The notes beneath the pieces are model-generated. The model was not told the origin of the DNA and made no database searches. It saw only the letters and a program-made list of their open reading frames with translations. A stretch of DNA of 33,282 nt from assembly GCA_945231345.1 (NCBI GenBank), contig CALYOL010000006.1, positions 1-33,282 on the forward strand, read 5' to 3'. The translations under genes and the position numbers were made by a program. The first letter of the stretch is position 1, and each line of letters starts with the position of its first letter. The DNA comes from an uncultured Porphyromonadaceae bacterium. Lineage in GTDB: Bacteria > Bacteroidota > Bacteroidia > Bacteroidales > Muribaculaceae. This document shows positions 8,337-15,638 of the stretch, one piece after another.

Positions 8337-9415
8337 TTGATTTAGCTCAAGATATAGCCTTTATGAGGCGTGCCATATCACTGGCGCGCCTCGGATTGGC
8401 AAACACTGCACCAAACCCGAGAGTTGGAGCAGTGGTAGTACATGACGGAAGAATTATCGGCGAAGGTTTCCACCGAAGGATAGGTGAGGGACATGCCGAA
8501 GTGAATGCCATATCATCGGTAAAGCCCGTTGATGTGGCATTGCTGCGTGATGCCACTATTTACGTCACTTTAGAGCCTTGTAGCCACTATGGTAAGACTC
8601 CACCGTGTGCAAAACTTATTATAGACAAGGGATTGCGGCGTGTAGTGGTTGGTAGCCGTGACCCGTCGCCCAAAGTTAATGGTAGGGGAATTGCGATGTT
8701 GCGTGATGCAGGCATCGAAGTGACTGTGCTCGGCGGCGAGATTTCAGAGCAGTGCAGAGCTCTGAATCCTGAGTTTAACAGCAGATACGTCAATTCTCGC
8801 CCGTTGATTACTCTAAAGTGGGCTGAAACAGCTGATGGCTCCATGGCGAATGCCGACGGTGCTCCAATATCGGTATCTACACCGGTTACGTCAACTTTTG
8901 TTCATCGGCTTCGTGCGCGACACGACGTGATTTTAACCACTTCCGCCACTGTCATTGCAGATAATCCTCGCCTTGACACTCGCTTCTGGAATACCGGCAA
9001 TGCGCCATTGCGTGCCGTGATTGACCGACATGGAAAAATACCCGCTGATGCAAATATCTTCAAGAATGACTTCCGCAAGACCCTTTATTTCACGCTTAAC
9101 TATCGCAACGACTTGCCAAATGCCGAGCAGATAATTCTGCCTGAATGTGAAGATAGACTTTCTGAGTCGCAATTACGCACTGTGATAGACGAGATTGCGT
9201 CCCGTGGCTCAAATTCTATCCTTGTTGAGGCTGGTCCTACTTTCTTGCAAGCTATGCTCTCCGCTGGTCTTTACGACAGAATTCAAATTGAAAGAAATAA
9301 TGAATTATTCTGTCCTGATGGAATCAAATCGCCCGATGTGACAGGCTTGAAAAATCGTTTTGAGCATTTCGCCCTGCGTAATTCAAAATCCGTAATATAC
9401 ATTTTTGACAAATAA
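8333..9415 (+). CDS. ribD: Bifunctional riboflavin biosynthesis deaminase/reductase RibD
   Basis: This cytosolic enzyme carries out the second and third steps of riboflavin synthesis: deamination of the diaminopyrimidine formed by GTP cyclohydrolase II, then NADPH-dependent reduction of the ribose. The N-terminal deaminase domain (about 1-145) has the zinc motifs HAEVNAI (His54, Glu56) and PCSHYGKTPPC (Cys83, Cys92). The C-terminal RibD reductase domain begins at PLITLKWAETADG (about 157) and includes the TTSATVIADNPRLD loop. The length of 360 residues is normal. The ATG overlaps the stop codon of the upstream surface-protein gene (ATGA), which implies translational coupling to an unrelated gene. 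No other rib gene is in the window. Confidence 0.96.
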   Translation: MIDLAQDIAFMRRAISLARLGLANTAPNPRVGAVVVHDGRIIGEGFHRRIGEGHAEVNAISSVKPVDVALLRDATIYVTLEPCSHYGKTPPCAKLIIDKGLRRVVVGSRDPSPKVNGRGIAMLRDAGIEVTVLGGEISEQCRALNPEFNSRYVNSRPLITLKWAETADGSMANADGAPISVSTPVTSTFVHRLRARHDVILTTSATVIADNPRLDTRFWNTGNAPLRAVIDRHGKIPADANIFKNDFRKTLYFTLNYRNDLPNAEQIILPECEDRLSESQLRTVIDEIASRGSNSILVEAGPTFLQAMLSAGLYDRIQIERNNELFCPDGIKSPDVTGLKNRFEHFALRNSKSVIYIFDK

Positions 9416-9463
9416 TTCCCCTGCAAAAGTTGCATTTGAGACGATATTATTGGTATTGTTATA

Positions 9464-9506
9464 CTAAGAGCCTGTTCTATAAATAGTTTATAAAACAGGC
9501 TCTTAG
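9464..9506. terminator. Long inverted repeat between converging genes, probable bidirectional terminator
   Basis: Two perfect 13-nt arms, CTAAGAGCCTGTT and AACAGGCTCTTAG, flank an inner TATAAA-TAG-TTTATA hairpin. Together they form a 19-bp stem with one C/A mismatch and a 3-nt loop. It sits midway between ribD and the AraC gene, which converge, so termination in both directions is the simplest reading. There is no clear T-tract on either side, so a small insertion-sequence-derived repeat is the alternative. Confidence 0.6.
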
Positions 9507-9524
9507 CCTATGTTGTAAATGCCG

Positions 9525-10418
9525 TTATGCCGCCCGGTACTGTGATGGCGTCTTCCCTGTTTTTGCCTTGAAAAAGCGTACAAAATGCTGAGGGTATTCA
9601 AAGCCAAGACGCTCGCTCACTTCGGTGATACTGAGTGTCACGTCATTTAGAAGCTGCTTTGCGGCTGCTATAAGATGGTCTGATATGAAATCCTTTGCAG
9701 TACGCCCGGTCTCAACTCTTACTAACTCACCAAAATAGCCTGTAGATAGGCAACATTTGTCTGCAAAATATGCTACTGTGGGCAGTCCGCTGGTGAGTGC
9801 TTCTTTTTCTATGTATTCATTGAGCAATGTTTTAAACTTTTTTACTACGGAGTGGTTTATCTCTTCTCTTGTGATAAACTGGCGGTCGTAAAATCTGAGA
9901 CAGTAGTTTAAAAGAAGCTCTATATTGCTCACAATCAGCTCTTTGGTGTGGACGTCTATTGCGTGCTGCAATTCTTGCTGTATCATATCCAGCACTCCGC
10001 GGAAAATTTCTATTTCTGAGGCGGAGGGGTGGAGTGCCTCGTTGCTTGTGTATGAGAAAAACTCATAGCGCGACATGTTTTTGCCGAGAGAGGTGCGCGA
10101 AAGCAAGTCCGGATGAAAAATAATTGCAGTACACTTAGGCGCAGTGACTCCGGGTGCTGGCTGAATGTGGATTGTTTGACCTGGAGCAAAGCTGGTAATG
10201 GTCATCTCGTCGTAGTCATACTTAGTGCGCCCATACGACAGGATACAGCCCTTTGTCTCCTTAAGATACAGCGCATATAGTCCGTAATGAACAACGTATT
10301 CTTCTACCGGTCTTCCACCGTCAAGGCGAAAGACGGAAACGAGTGGATGACGTGTCTCTATGCCATAATAGTCGTTGACTTTCTGCACTGAGTCGAATGT
10401 TAATTCCTTGATAGCCAT
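9525..10418 (-). CDS. AraC-family transcriptional regulator
   Basis: This is a 297-residue regulator. The C-terminal part (about 200-297) holds the two helix-turn-helix motifs of the AraC family: VAYFADKCCLSTGYFGELVR, then SITEVSERLGFEYPQHFVRFFKAKTGKTPSQYR. The N-terminal part (about 1-170) looks like a cupin-type effector or dimerisation domain (ITSFAPGQTIHIQPAPGV). The gene begins 2 nt after the DXS-like gene on the same strand and is almost surely co-transcribed with it, so it may control that operon or the divergent threonine-synthase-like genes. The ligand is unknown. Confidence 0.92.
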   Translation of the reverse strand: MAIKELTFDSVQKVNDYYGIETRHPLVSVFRLDGGRPVEEYVVHYGLYALYLKETKGCILSYGRTKYDYDEMTITSFAPGQTIHIQPAPGVTAPKCTAIIFHPDLLSRTSLGKNMSRYEFFSYTSNEALHPSASEIEIFRGVLDMIQQELQHAIDVHTKELIVSNIELLLNYCLRFYDRQFITREEINHSVVKKFKTLLNEYIEKEALTSGLPTVAYFADKCCLSTGYFGELVRVETGRTAKDFISDHLIAAAKQLLNDVTLSITEVSERLGFEYPQHFVRFFKAKTGKTPSQYRAA

Positions 10419-10420
10419 AA

Positions 10421-12175
10421 TTATCGTATTATTTCTAACACATCTTCTGCAATCATAGAATCCACAAGCCTGTTTTCCGCAAAGAATTCAGCCACAGAAT
10501 AGCGGTCTGCAAATTGTTTCTTGGCACCGTAACATAGCGTTTTGAGGTCTGTATTGCCAAGATAGCGTGCAATTTTCTCTCCAAATCCGCCCTCAAGAGC
10601 ACCGTCTTCAAGGGTCACCACCACTTTGTGGTCTTTTGTGAGACTGTCTAACATCTCGACATCAATGCCTGAGATAAAACGAGGATTTATGAGCGTGGCA
10701 TCAATCCCTTTTTCTTTAAGCAGTCTGCATACATTCTCTCCCAGCGAGAAGAAATTGCCAAGAGCGAGAATTGCTACGTCTTTTCCTCGATGTACCATTT
10801 CATATTTGTTGAGGTCTGAATAGTCAGTAGCTACAGGTCTGTCAGCAGATTTTACAGCGCCTACAGGCACTCGTATTGCCACAGGGTGAGACGTATAGCT
10901 CACGCTCCAGTCAAGCATTGCAAGGTACTCGTCGCGGTTTGTAGGTGCGAGGAATACGAGGTTTGGAATGCCGGATAGCAGTGGGATGTCGAAGTGGCAA
11001 AGATGAGTTACGTCTGTCATTGATGCAAGTGAGGCCCAAAGGACGAGGATTGTAGCCGGGCTGTCGTTTATGCAGAGGTCTTGCGACATTTGGTCGTAAG
11101 TGCGCTGAATGAAAGAACTGCAAATTCCGGCAACGGGTTTCCCGCCAGCTTTAGCAATACCGGATGCAAGAGCTATGGCATGTTCTTCAGCAATGCCCAC
11201 GTCTATAAACTGTTTTCCCGCTTCCTCGCGCCTTTGTGGAGTCCATCCCCAGATGCCGGGTGTGCCCGCTGTAATTGCGCATACTTTGGGGTCGCGTTTC
11301 ATCAGTTCCATTAGGTGGAGTGCTGTGAGGTCATTGTAGTCTTCGCCAATAAACTCGTTCTTTAGCTTGCCGGTAGCAATGTCGAAAGGCATACTCCAGT
11401 GCCATGTCTCCTTGTCTTGTTCTGCGGGGAGGTAACCTTTGCCTTTCAGGGTGTTTATATGCACCACTACAGGATGATTGACGTCTTTCACTTTGCTGAA
11501 AACGGATATGAGTGATTCTATGTCATTTCCGTCGCTTACATACACATAATCCAGTCCCATGGCGCGGAATAAGTTGTTGCTGCAGGTTCCGTCCGAAAGC
11601 CGAAGCTCTTCGAGGTTTTTATATAGTCCGCCATGGTTCTCGGCAATAGACATTTGGTTGTCGTTTACCACAATGATGAAATTTGAATCCAGTTCAGCCG
11701 CCCAGTCAAGTCCCTCAAGTGCTTCTCCGCCACTTAGAGAGCCATCGCCAATCACGGCAATTACATTGTAGTGTTCCCCATTCAGGTCGCGACCTTTCGC
11801 AAGTCCGCCCGCAAGGCTTACAGATGTAGATGTATGTCCGATAATAAAGTTATCGTGAGGGCTTTCGCTCGGCTCAGTATAGCCCGAAACGTCGTGATAT
11901 CGGCTACTGTCCAGGAAAGCGGAGGCGCGCCCGGTGAGCATCTTATGTGTGTAGCATTGGTGAGATACGTCGAATACTATTTTATCGGTAGGAGAGTCAA
12001 AAACGTAGTGCATGGCGATAGTAGCCTCTACCATGCCGAGGTTTGGTCCGCAGTGGCCGCCGCATTCACTGAGTTTACCCAGTAATGCAGTGCGTATTTC
12101 ACTGCTAAGTGTCTTTAACTGTTCAATACTCAGGCGTTTTACGTCTGCCGGTGACGTGATGTTTTCTAAATACAT
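10421..12175 (-). CDS. Short DXS-like (1-deoxy-D-xylulose-5-phosphate synthase family) enzyme with altered acceptor site
   Basis: This is a thiamine-diphosphate enzyme of the transketolase/DXS family, 584 residues against roughly 620-640 for typical DXS. Preserved are SHQCYTHKMLTGR (71-83), the ThDP/metal motif GDGS (143-146) with NDNQMSIAEN (171-180), and catalytic Glu330 in VGIAEEHA. By alignment from memory with E. coli DXS, several acceptor-site residues differ: Tyr392 is Cys352, Arg420 is Trp380, Asp427 is Thr387 (an Asp follows), and Arg478 is Val438 in the VPVG that replaces YPRG. Arg398 and His431 are kept. True DXS condenses pyruvate with glyceraldehyde-3-phosphate for isoprenoids, thiamine and pyridoxal phosphate. 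This paralogue may use another acceptor. It is followed by an AraC gene and preceded by a well-formed promoter. A routine annotation would say dxs. Confidence 0.85.
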   Translation of the reverse strand: MYLENITSPADVKRLSIEQLKTLSSEIRTALLGKLSECGGHCGPNLGMVEATIAMHYVFDSPTDKIVFDVSHQCYTHKMLTGRASAFLDSSRYHDVSGYTEPSESPHDNFIIGHTSTSVSLAGGLAKGRDLNGEHYNVIAVIGDGSLSGGEALEGLDWAAELDSNFIIVVNDNQMSIAENHGGLYKNLEELRLSDGTCSNNLFRAMGLDYVYVSDGNDIESLISVFSKVKDVNHPVVVHINTLKGKGYLPAEQDKETWHWSMPFDIATGKLKNEFIGEDYNDLTALHLMELMKRDPKVCAITAGTPGIWGWTPQRREEAGKQFIDVGIAEEHAIALASGIAKAGGKPVAGICSSFIQRTYDQMSQDLCINDSPATILVLWASLASMTDVTHLCHFDIPLLSGIPNLVFLAPTNRDEYLAMLDWSVSYTSHPVAIRVPVGAVKSADRPVATDYSDLNKYEMVHRGKDVAILALGNFFSLGENVCRLLKEKGIDATLINPRFISGIDVEMLDSLTKDHKVVVTLEDGALEGGFGEKIARYLGNTDLKTLCYGAKKQFADRYSVAEFFAENRLVDSMIAEDVLEIIR

Positions 12176-12196
12176 AATAAGTGGCTATATTTTTTA

Positions 12197-12231
12197 CAAA
12201 TTTAATGCTATTTTTTATTGTTGCAAAATTA
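12197..12231 (-). promoter_or_regulatory. Promoter of the DXS-like/araC operon, with overlapping elements
   Basis: On the minus strand TAAATTTG (12204-12197) is a -7 element. Exactly 19 nt upstream is TTTG (12227-12224), matching the -33 element. That TTTG is itself part of a second -7-like motif, TAATTTTG (12231-12224). The predicted start near 12190 gives a short leader of about 15 nt. The rest of the 220-bp divergent region to 12395 is AT-rich, and I saw no good TAnnTTTG for the plus-strand gene in it. Confidence 0.65.
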
Positions 12232-12395
12232 GTATTGTTTTTTCTTTTCAGTAGTATATATTTTGGGGGAATAATTACCATTTTTTCGGAAAGTGGCTGT
12301 TCTCTTTTTGTTTTTTATTATAATAAAAGCATTGAAAATACGTTATAACAGTGTAAGGTTATTCTTAAATCTATTAAACACATCGAAATATAGAT

Positions 12396-13460
12396 ATGCT
12401 ATATAATCCGGTCACAGGAAATCAGGAGGCGGTAAGCCTGATTGAGGCAATACACAAGGGCGCATCAAGCGACGGAGCCCTATATCTACCCCAGTCTTAC
12501 CCTCTGATACCTAAGGCTTATTATAAAAATATTGGAGATATGTCGCTCCCCGAGATTGGCTATGTAGTGGCTAATATGCTTTTCGGCACAGACATTCCCT
12601 CTGCTACTATCAAGGATATTATTTACGAAACACTTACCTTTGATATCCCGTTCCGTCGCACCGCTGAAAATCGCTATGAACTTGACTTGACACATGGTCC
12701 TACGGGCAATTACAATGATGTCTCGGCTCGTTTTATGGCTAACCTGCTGAAGCGCTATCGCAAGTATGCGAGATTTAATGTTATCATTTCATCTTCTACC
12801 GGTGCTGGGCATGCAGTGGCAGATGCGTTCAATGATATGCCTGGCGTGAAATCGTATATTCTTTTCCCTGCAGGCTCCCTGTCTGAACGACGCAGAAACG
12901 CCATTACAAACTATGGCGAAAACGTTGTGCCCGTGGAGGTGTCAGGTAGCCTTATGAAGGTGCTTGACATCACTCGAGAGGCTGTCACTGACCCGGAAAT
13001 GCAGGCTTATGTGCCAATTATCACCGCTAACTCTGTAAATGTGGCTGCACTACTTCCGAGAACCATAGTTTATCTCTATGCTTACTCTCGGCTGATAAGG
13101 GAAAACAAAAGCTGCAAGAATATTGTTATTTCAATCCCTACACGCAACCTCGGAAACGTGACTGCCGCAATCATTGCGAGCAAGATGGGACTCCCTGTCA
13201 GCAGGTATGTTGCCTTGCGCGACGACGATAGATACGCGGTAAACGACAGCAGAATTGCTGTATTGCTTGGAGAAGACGTCGCAAAACACGAGATTTTCTC
13301 GCCTAAGACAAATCCTCTGCGAGACGATGAGACGGAAATCAGGCTCATCACAGACAATGAAAACAACTGCATTATGGATGGATATGCTGCTTCTCGACAG
13401 CCCATAACGCATATTTCTGCAACATATAAACAATTGAAACGTGTAATTTTAAAATCATAG
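12396..13460 (+). CDS. Threonine-synthase-like protein lacking the PLP lysine (probable pseudoenzyme)
   Basis: This 354-residue protein is clearly homologous to threonine synthase. It keeps the N-terminal LYNPVTGNQ-VSLIEAI-KG-S-DGALYLP block, the HGPT motif, an ARFMANLL helix, an STGAGHAVADAF loop in place of SGDTGAAVAHAF, the ITANSVNVAALLPR segment and an ISIPTRNLGNVTAAIIA segment. The schiff-base lysine motif FKD reads YND, with Asn107 where E. coli ThrC has Lys107. The phosphate-binding loop PSGNFG reads PTRNLG (248-253). The C-terminus is about 75 residues shorter than E. coli ThrC (428). It should not catalyse PLP chemistry. The frame is intact and family-conserved sections persist, so it looks maintained rather than decaying. 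It heads a five-gene run and diverges from the DXS-like operon. Its function is unknown; it could be a binding or regulatory partner. Confidence 0.85.
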   Translation: MLYNPVTGNQEAVSLIEAIHKGASSDGALYLPQSYPLIPKAYYKNIGDMSLPEIGYVVANMLFGTDIPSATIKDIIYETLTFDIPFRRTAENRYELDLTHGPTGNYNDVSARFMANLLKRYRKYARFNVIISSSTGAGHAVADAFNDMPGVKSYILFPAGSLSERRRNAITNYGENVVPVEVSGSLMKVLDITREAVTDPEMQAYVPIITANSVNVAALLPRTIVYLYAYSRLIRENKSCKNIVISIPTRNLGNVTAAIIASKMGLPVSRYVALRDDDRYAVNDSRIAVLLGEDVAKHEIFSPKTNPLRDDETEIRLITDNENNCIMDGYAASRQPITHISATYKQLKRVILKS

Positions 13461-13464
13461 AATT

Positions 13465-13800
13465 ATGAATAAGAGAATTTTGAAAAAAGAAATTCGCAGA
13501 ATCTGTGGCGAATGTGCCGGTGAATGTATTATCGCAGCGCATTTCATTGATGGCGTAAGCACTGAAGAAATGCATAATGTTGTGAGAGATATCGCGGCAT
13601 TGCAGACTACTTCGCTTAGCAAAGTGTCTATAGCATTTGACAAGGTGCCGTCAGATTTCGATAATGCTCGTGAATACCGTAAGGCGCGTAGACAGTATTT
13701 TCAAAAGGCTTTCGCCGCTTTCCATGCCGAGTTTGCTGAAAAGCTACAGTCTATCGTGAATGCGATGAATGCCGCTATGCCGCATAAGAAAGAGGCATAA
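13465..13800 (+). CDS. Hypothetical small protein, 111 residues
   Basis: I do not recognise this protein. It is predicted soluble, with no signal peptide or membrane segment. It is largely helical and basic, with three cysteines near the N-terminus (CGECAGEC, residues 14-21) and an Arg/Lys-rich stretch (REYRKARRQYFQKAF). It starts 4 nt after the threonine-synthase-like gene, and its stop overlaps the ATG of the acyltransferase by 1 nt (TAATG), so it is a real gene in a tightly coupled run. The cysteine pattern C-x2-C-x3-C could bind metal, but that is speculation. Confidence 0.75.
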   Translation: MNKRILKKEIRRICGECAGECIIAAHFIDGVSTEEMHNVVRDIAALQTTSLSKVSIAFDKVPSDFDNAREYRKARRQYFQKAFAAFHAEFAEKLQSIVNAMNAAMPHKKEA

Positions 13801-14348
13801 TGGGTTTCTCCAGGTTTTTATTGCGCATCTTTGGATGGAAGGTGACTTGCACTGTTCCTGACTATCCTAAGTGCATAATTTGTGTCGCCCCACATACGAG
13901 CAATATGGATTTCGTGTTGGGCAAGTTGGCGTATATGTCAATAGGTCGAAAAGCCGGTTTTCTGATGAAGGAGTCCTGGTTTCGCTGGCCCTTGGGATAC
14001 TTTTTCCGTGCGCTAGGGGGAGGGCCGTGGGCAAGAAAAAATCAAAAGTTATCGCTGGTTGACGTGCTCGTAGAACGATTTAAGGAAAGCGATGAACTCG
14101 CTATAGCCATTACTCCGGAGGGAACCCGTAGCCGCACTGCAAAGTGGCATACCGGATTTTTAGAGATAGCACGGCAGGCGGGGGTGCCCATTACCCTTGG
14201 TGCGTTTGACTTTAAGGATAAGCATATTCATCTTGAAAAAACGTTTATCCCCACCGGCGACAATGAGGCTGATATGCGCGCCATAAAAGACTATTACAGC
14301 CAATTCACTGCCAAATATCCTGAAAAATTTTCTACGGAGGATAATTAA
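13800..14348 (+). CDS. 1-acyl-glycerol-3-phosphate acyltransferase-like (PlsC/LPLAT family) protein
   Basis: This is a 182-residue acyltransferase of the PlsC-like family, which transfers fatty acyl chains to lysophospholipids or related hydroxyls at the membrane. The catalytic HX4D motif is HTSNMD (His32, Asp37), and the substrate-binding PEGTR motif is at 106-110. The usual GGIPVDR block reads GGGPWARKN (73-81). It is shorter than true PlsC (about 240) and lacks a clear N-terminal membrane helix, like the short relatives common in Bacteroidota whose acceptor is uncertain. It overlaps the upstream orphan by 1 nt, and the next gene begins 6 nt after its stop. Confidence 0.87.
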   Translation: MGFSRFLLRIFGWKVTCTVPDYPKCIICVAPHTSNMDFVLGKLAYMSIGRKAGFLMKESWFRWPLGYFFRALGGGPWARKNQKLSLVDVLVERFKESDELAIAITPEGTRSRTAKWHTGFLEIARQAGVPITLGAFDFKDKHIHLEKTFIPTGDNEADMRAIKDYYSQFTAKYPEKFSTEDN

Positions 14349-14354
14349 TTGAAT

Positions 14355-15137
14355 ATGAGACAGGAACTTAAAATAGCAATAATATCTACAGACATTGTGC
14401 CTGAAAATCCAGAAGCAAATTTGTCTGCGCTTGAGTCAGCACTTGCCGGGATGGACAGGAAAGTTGATGTGGTGGTGCTGCCGGAGCTTTTTTCCACAGG
14501 CTTTGTTTCAGACCCTCAGAGAATAGAGGCACTTGCAGAGCCACTGAGTGGAAATACTCTGAAACGTCTGCATAGTCTTGCGAGCAAATATAGTTGTGCC
14601 ATTTCGGGCAGCTTCCTTTGCAAAATTGCAAACATGGTGGTAAACAGAGCTTTCTTTGTGGAGCCGGGTGGTGATGAGACATTTTACGATAAACGCCATC
14701 TATTTTCACTTAGCCCTGAGAAAAATTTGCTAAAATCAGGAGTTCAAGCATGCCCAATTATTAGATTTCGAGGCTGGAATTTATCTATGATAGTATGTTA
14801 CGACCTCAGATTTCCTGCGTGGTGCAGAAACGTGGGCAATGCTTACGATGTTCTCCTTGTTCCTGCAAACTGGCCGCAGGTGCGTGGCTATGCATGGAAA
14901 CATTTGCTCATAGCGCGTGCTATAGAAAATCAGGCATACGTTGTAGGCGCAAATCGTTCAGGAAACGATAATTACGGCTGCTATGACGGGCTTTCTTTCG
15001 TTTTTGGACCTACGGGAGAAAATGTGGGGGAAAATATTGGTAATATCACATATGCTACTGCTATACCTAAGTCTGTGGAAGATATTCGCAGACGTCTGCC
15101 GGTGATAAATGATGCTGATAGTTATACATTTATTTAG
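14355..15137 (+). CDS. Carbon-nitrogen hydrolase, nitrilase/omega-amidase (YafV-like)
   Basis: This is a 260-residue member of the nitrilase superfamily. The catalytic triad is visible: Glu44 in VVVLPELFSTGF, Lys113 in YDKRHLF and Cys148 in IVCYDLRFP. The DKRHLF and CYDLRFP spacing fits the omega-amidase branch (YafV, human NIT2), which hydrolyses alpha-ketoglutaramate and alpha-ketosuccinamate left by glutamine or asparagine transaminases. The exact substrate is inferred. I chose ATG 14355 over the in-frame TTG at 14349, which directly abuts the upstream stop. It sits in the run that begins with the threonine-synthase-like gene, so amino-acid metabolism would be a coherent theme. Confidence 0.9.
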   Translation: MRQELKIAIISTDIVPENPEANLSALESALAGMDRKVDVVVLPELFSTGFVSDPQRIEALAEPLSGNTLKRLHSLASKYSCAISGSFLCKIANMVVNRAFFVEPGGDETFYDKRHLFSLSPEKNLLKSGVQACPIIRFRGWNLSMIVCYDLRFPAWCRNVGNAYDVLLVPANWPQVRGYAWKHLLIARAIENQAYVVGANRSGNDNYGCYDGLSFVFGPTGENVGENIGNITYATAIPKSVEDIRRRLPVINDADSYTFI

Positions 15138-15142
15138 AGTAT

Positions 15143-15502
15143 ATGGACGTATCCAAAATCACCGAATTTACATTCTCGCTCCGCATACCGGGAGCGGCGC
15201 AGATGGTTGTGATGATGTGCAGTGACCGCACTTTTTACCGCTTCTTCGCAGAGCCTACATATGAAGAGGGGCGTACTGCATGCACGGAGGAAATTTTTCG
15301 CCGGGTATGTGAAATTTTTTATTCAGAGAGCGATAATTCACGTCCATTGCCCGATGACTTACAAGTGCAGGCGTATGCTTATATTGATGATGAACGCTAT
15401 ACTCTGCCTGATGAATTATTTACGGCAGACCGTCTTGAAGAAGTAATAAAACTGCTGTCTTCAAAATACGAGGAATACCGCATGCTTAAGCCATTTCTGT
15501 AA
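15143..15502 (+). CDS. Hypothetical protein, 119 residues
   Basis: I do not recognise this protein. It is acidic and probably soluble, with no signal peptide or membrane segment. The sequence alternates short beta-like stretches (ITEFTFSLRI, AAQMVVMMCSD, LQVQAYAYIDDERYTL) with a C-terminal helix (ADRLEEVIKLLSSKYEEYRML). It starts 5 nt after the nitrilase-type gene on the same strand, so it is likely the last gene of the run starting at 12396. The 136 nt after it hold the promoter of the next operon. Confidence 0.72.
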   Translation: MDVSKITEFTFSLRIPGAAQMVVMMCSDRTFYRFFAEPTYEEGRTACTEEIFRRVCEIFYSESDNSRPLPDDLQVQAYAYIDDERYTLPDELFTADRLEEVIKLLSSKYEEYRMLKPFL

Positions 15503-15597
15503 AGGATATACCCCATGATATTTGCAAAATTAAAGAAATTTAGGCAATTATAACATTGATAATAAGCGAAAATGCGAATTTTCTCAAAAAAAATTCG

Positions 15598-15605
15598 TAA
15601 CTTTG
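15598..15605 (+). promoter_or_regulatory. -7 promoter element upstream of the starch-synthase-like gene
   Basis: TAACTTTG is a perfect TAnnTTTG match, 33 nt before the ATG at 15639. No clear -33 TTG is seen at the right distance. It probably drives the starch-synthase-like gene and the DUF4270 gene together. Confidence 0.55.
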
Positions 15606-15638
15606 CAAAATAATTGATACTATATTTTATTTTCTTTA

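Noticed and set aside
15525..15532. TAATTTTG promoter-like element on the minus strand, facing the 3' end of the 119-residue gene
   Set aside because: No minus-strand gene lies downstream. It could be left from a lost divergent gene (panC often sits opposite this locus in relatives), but one 8-nt AT-rich match is not evidence enough.
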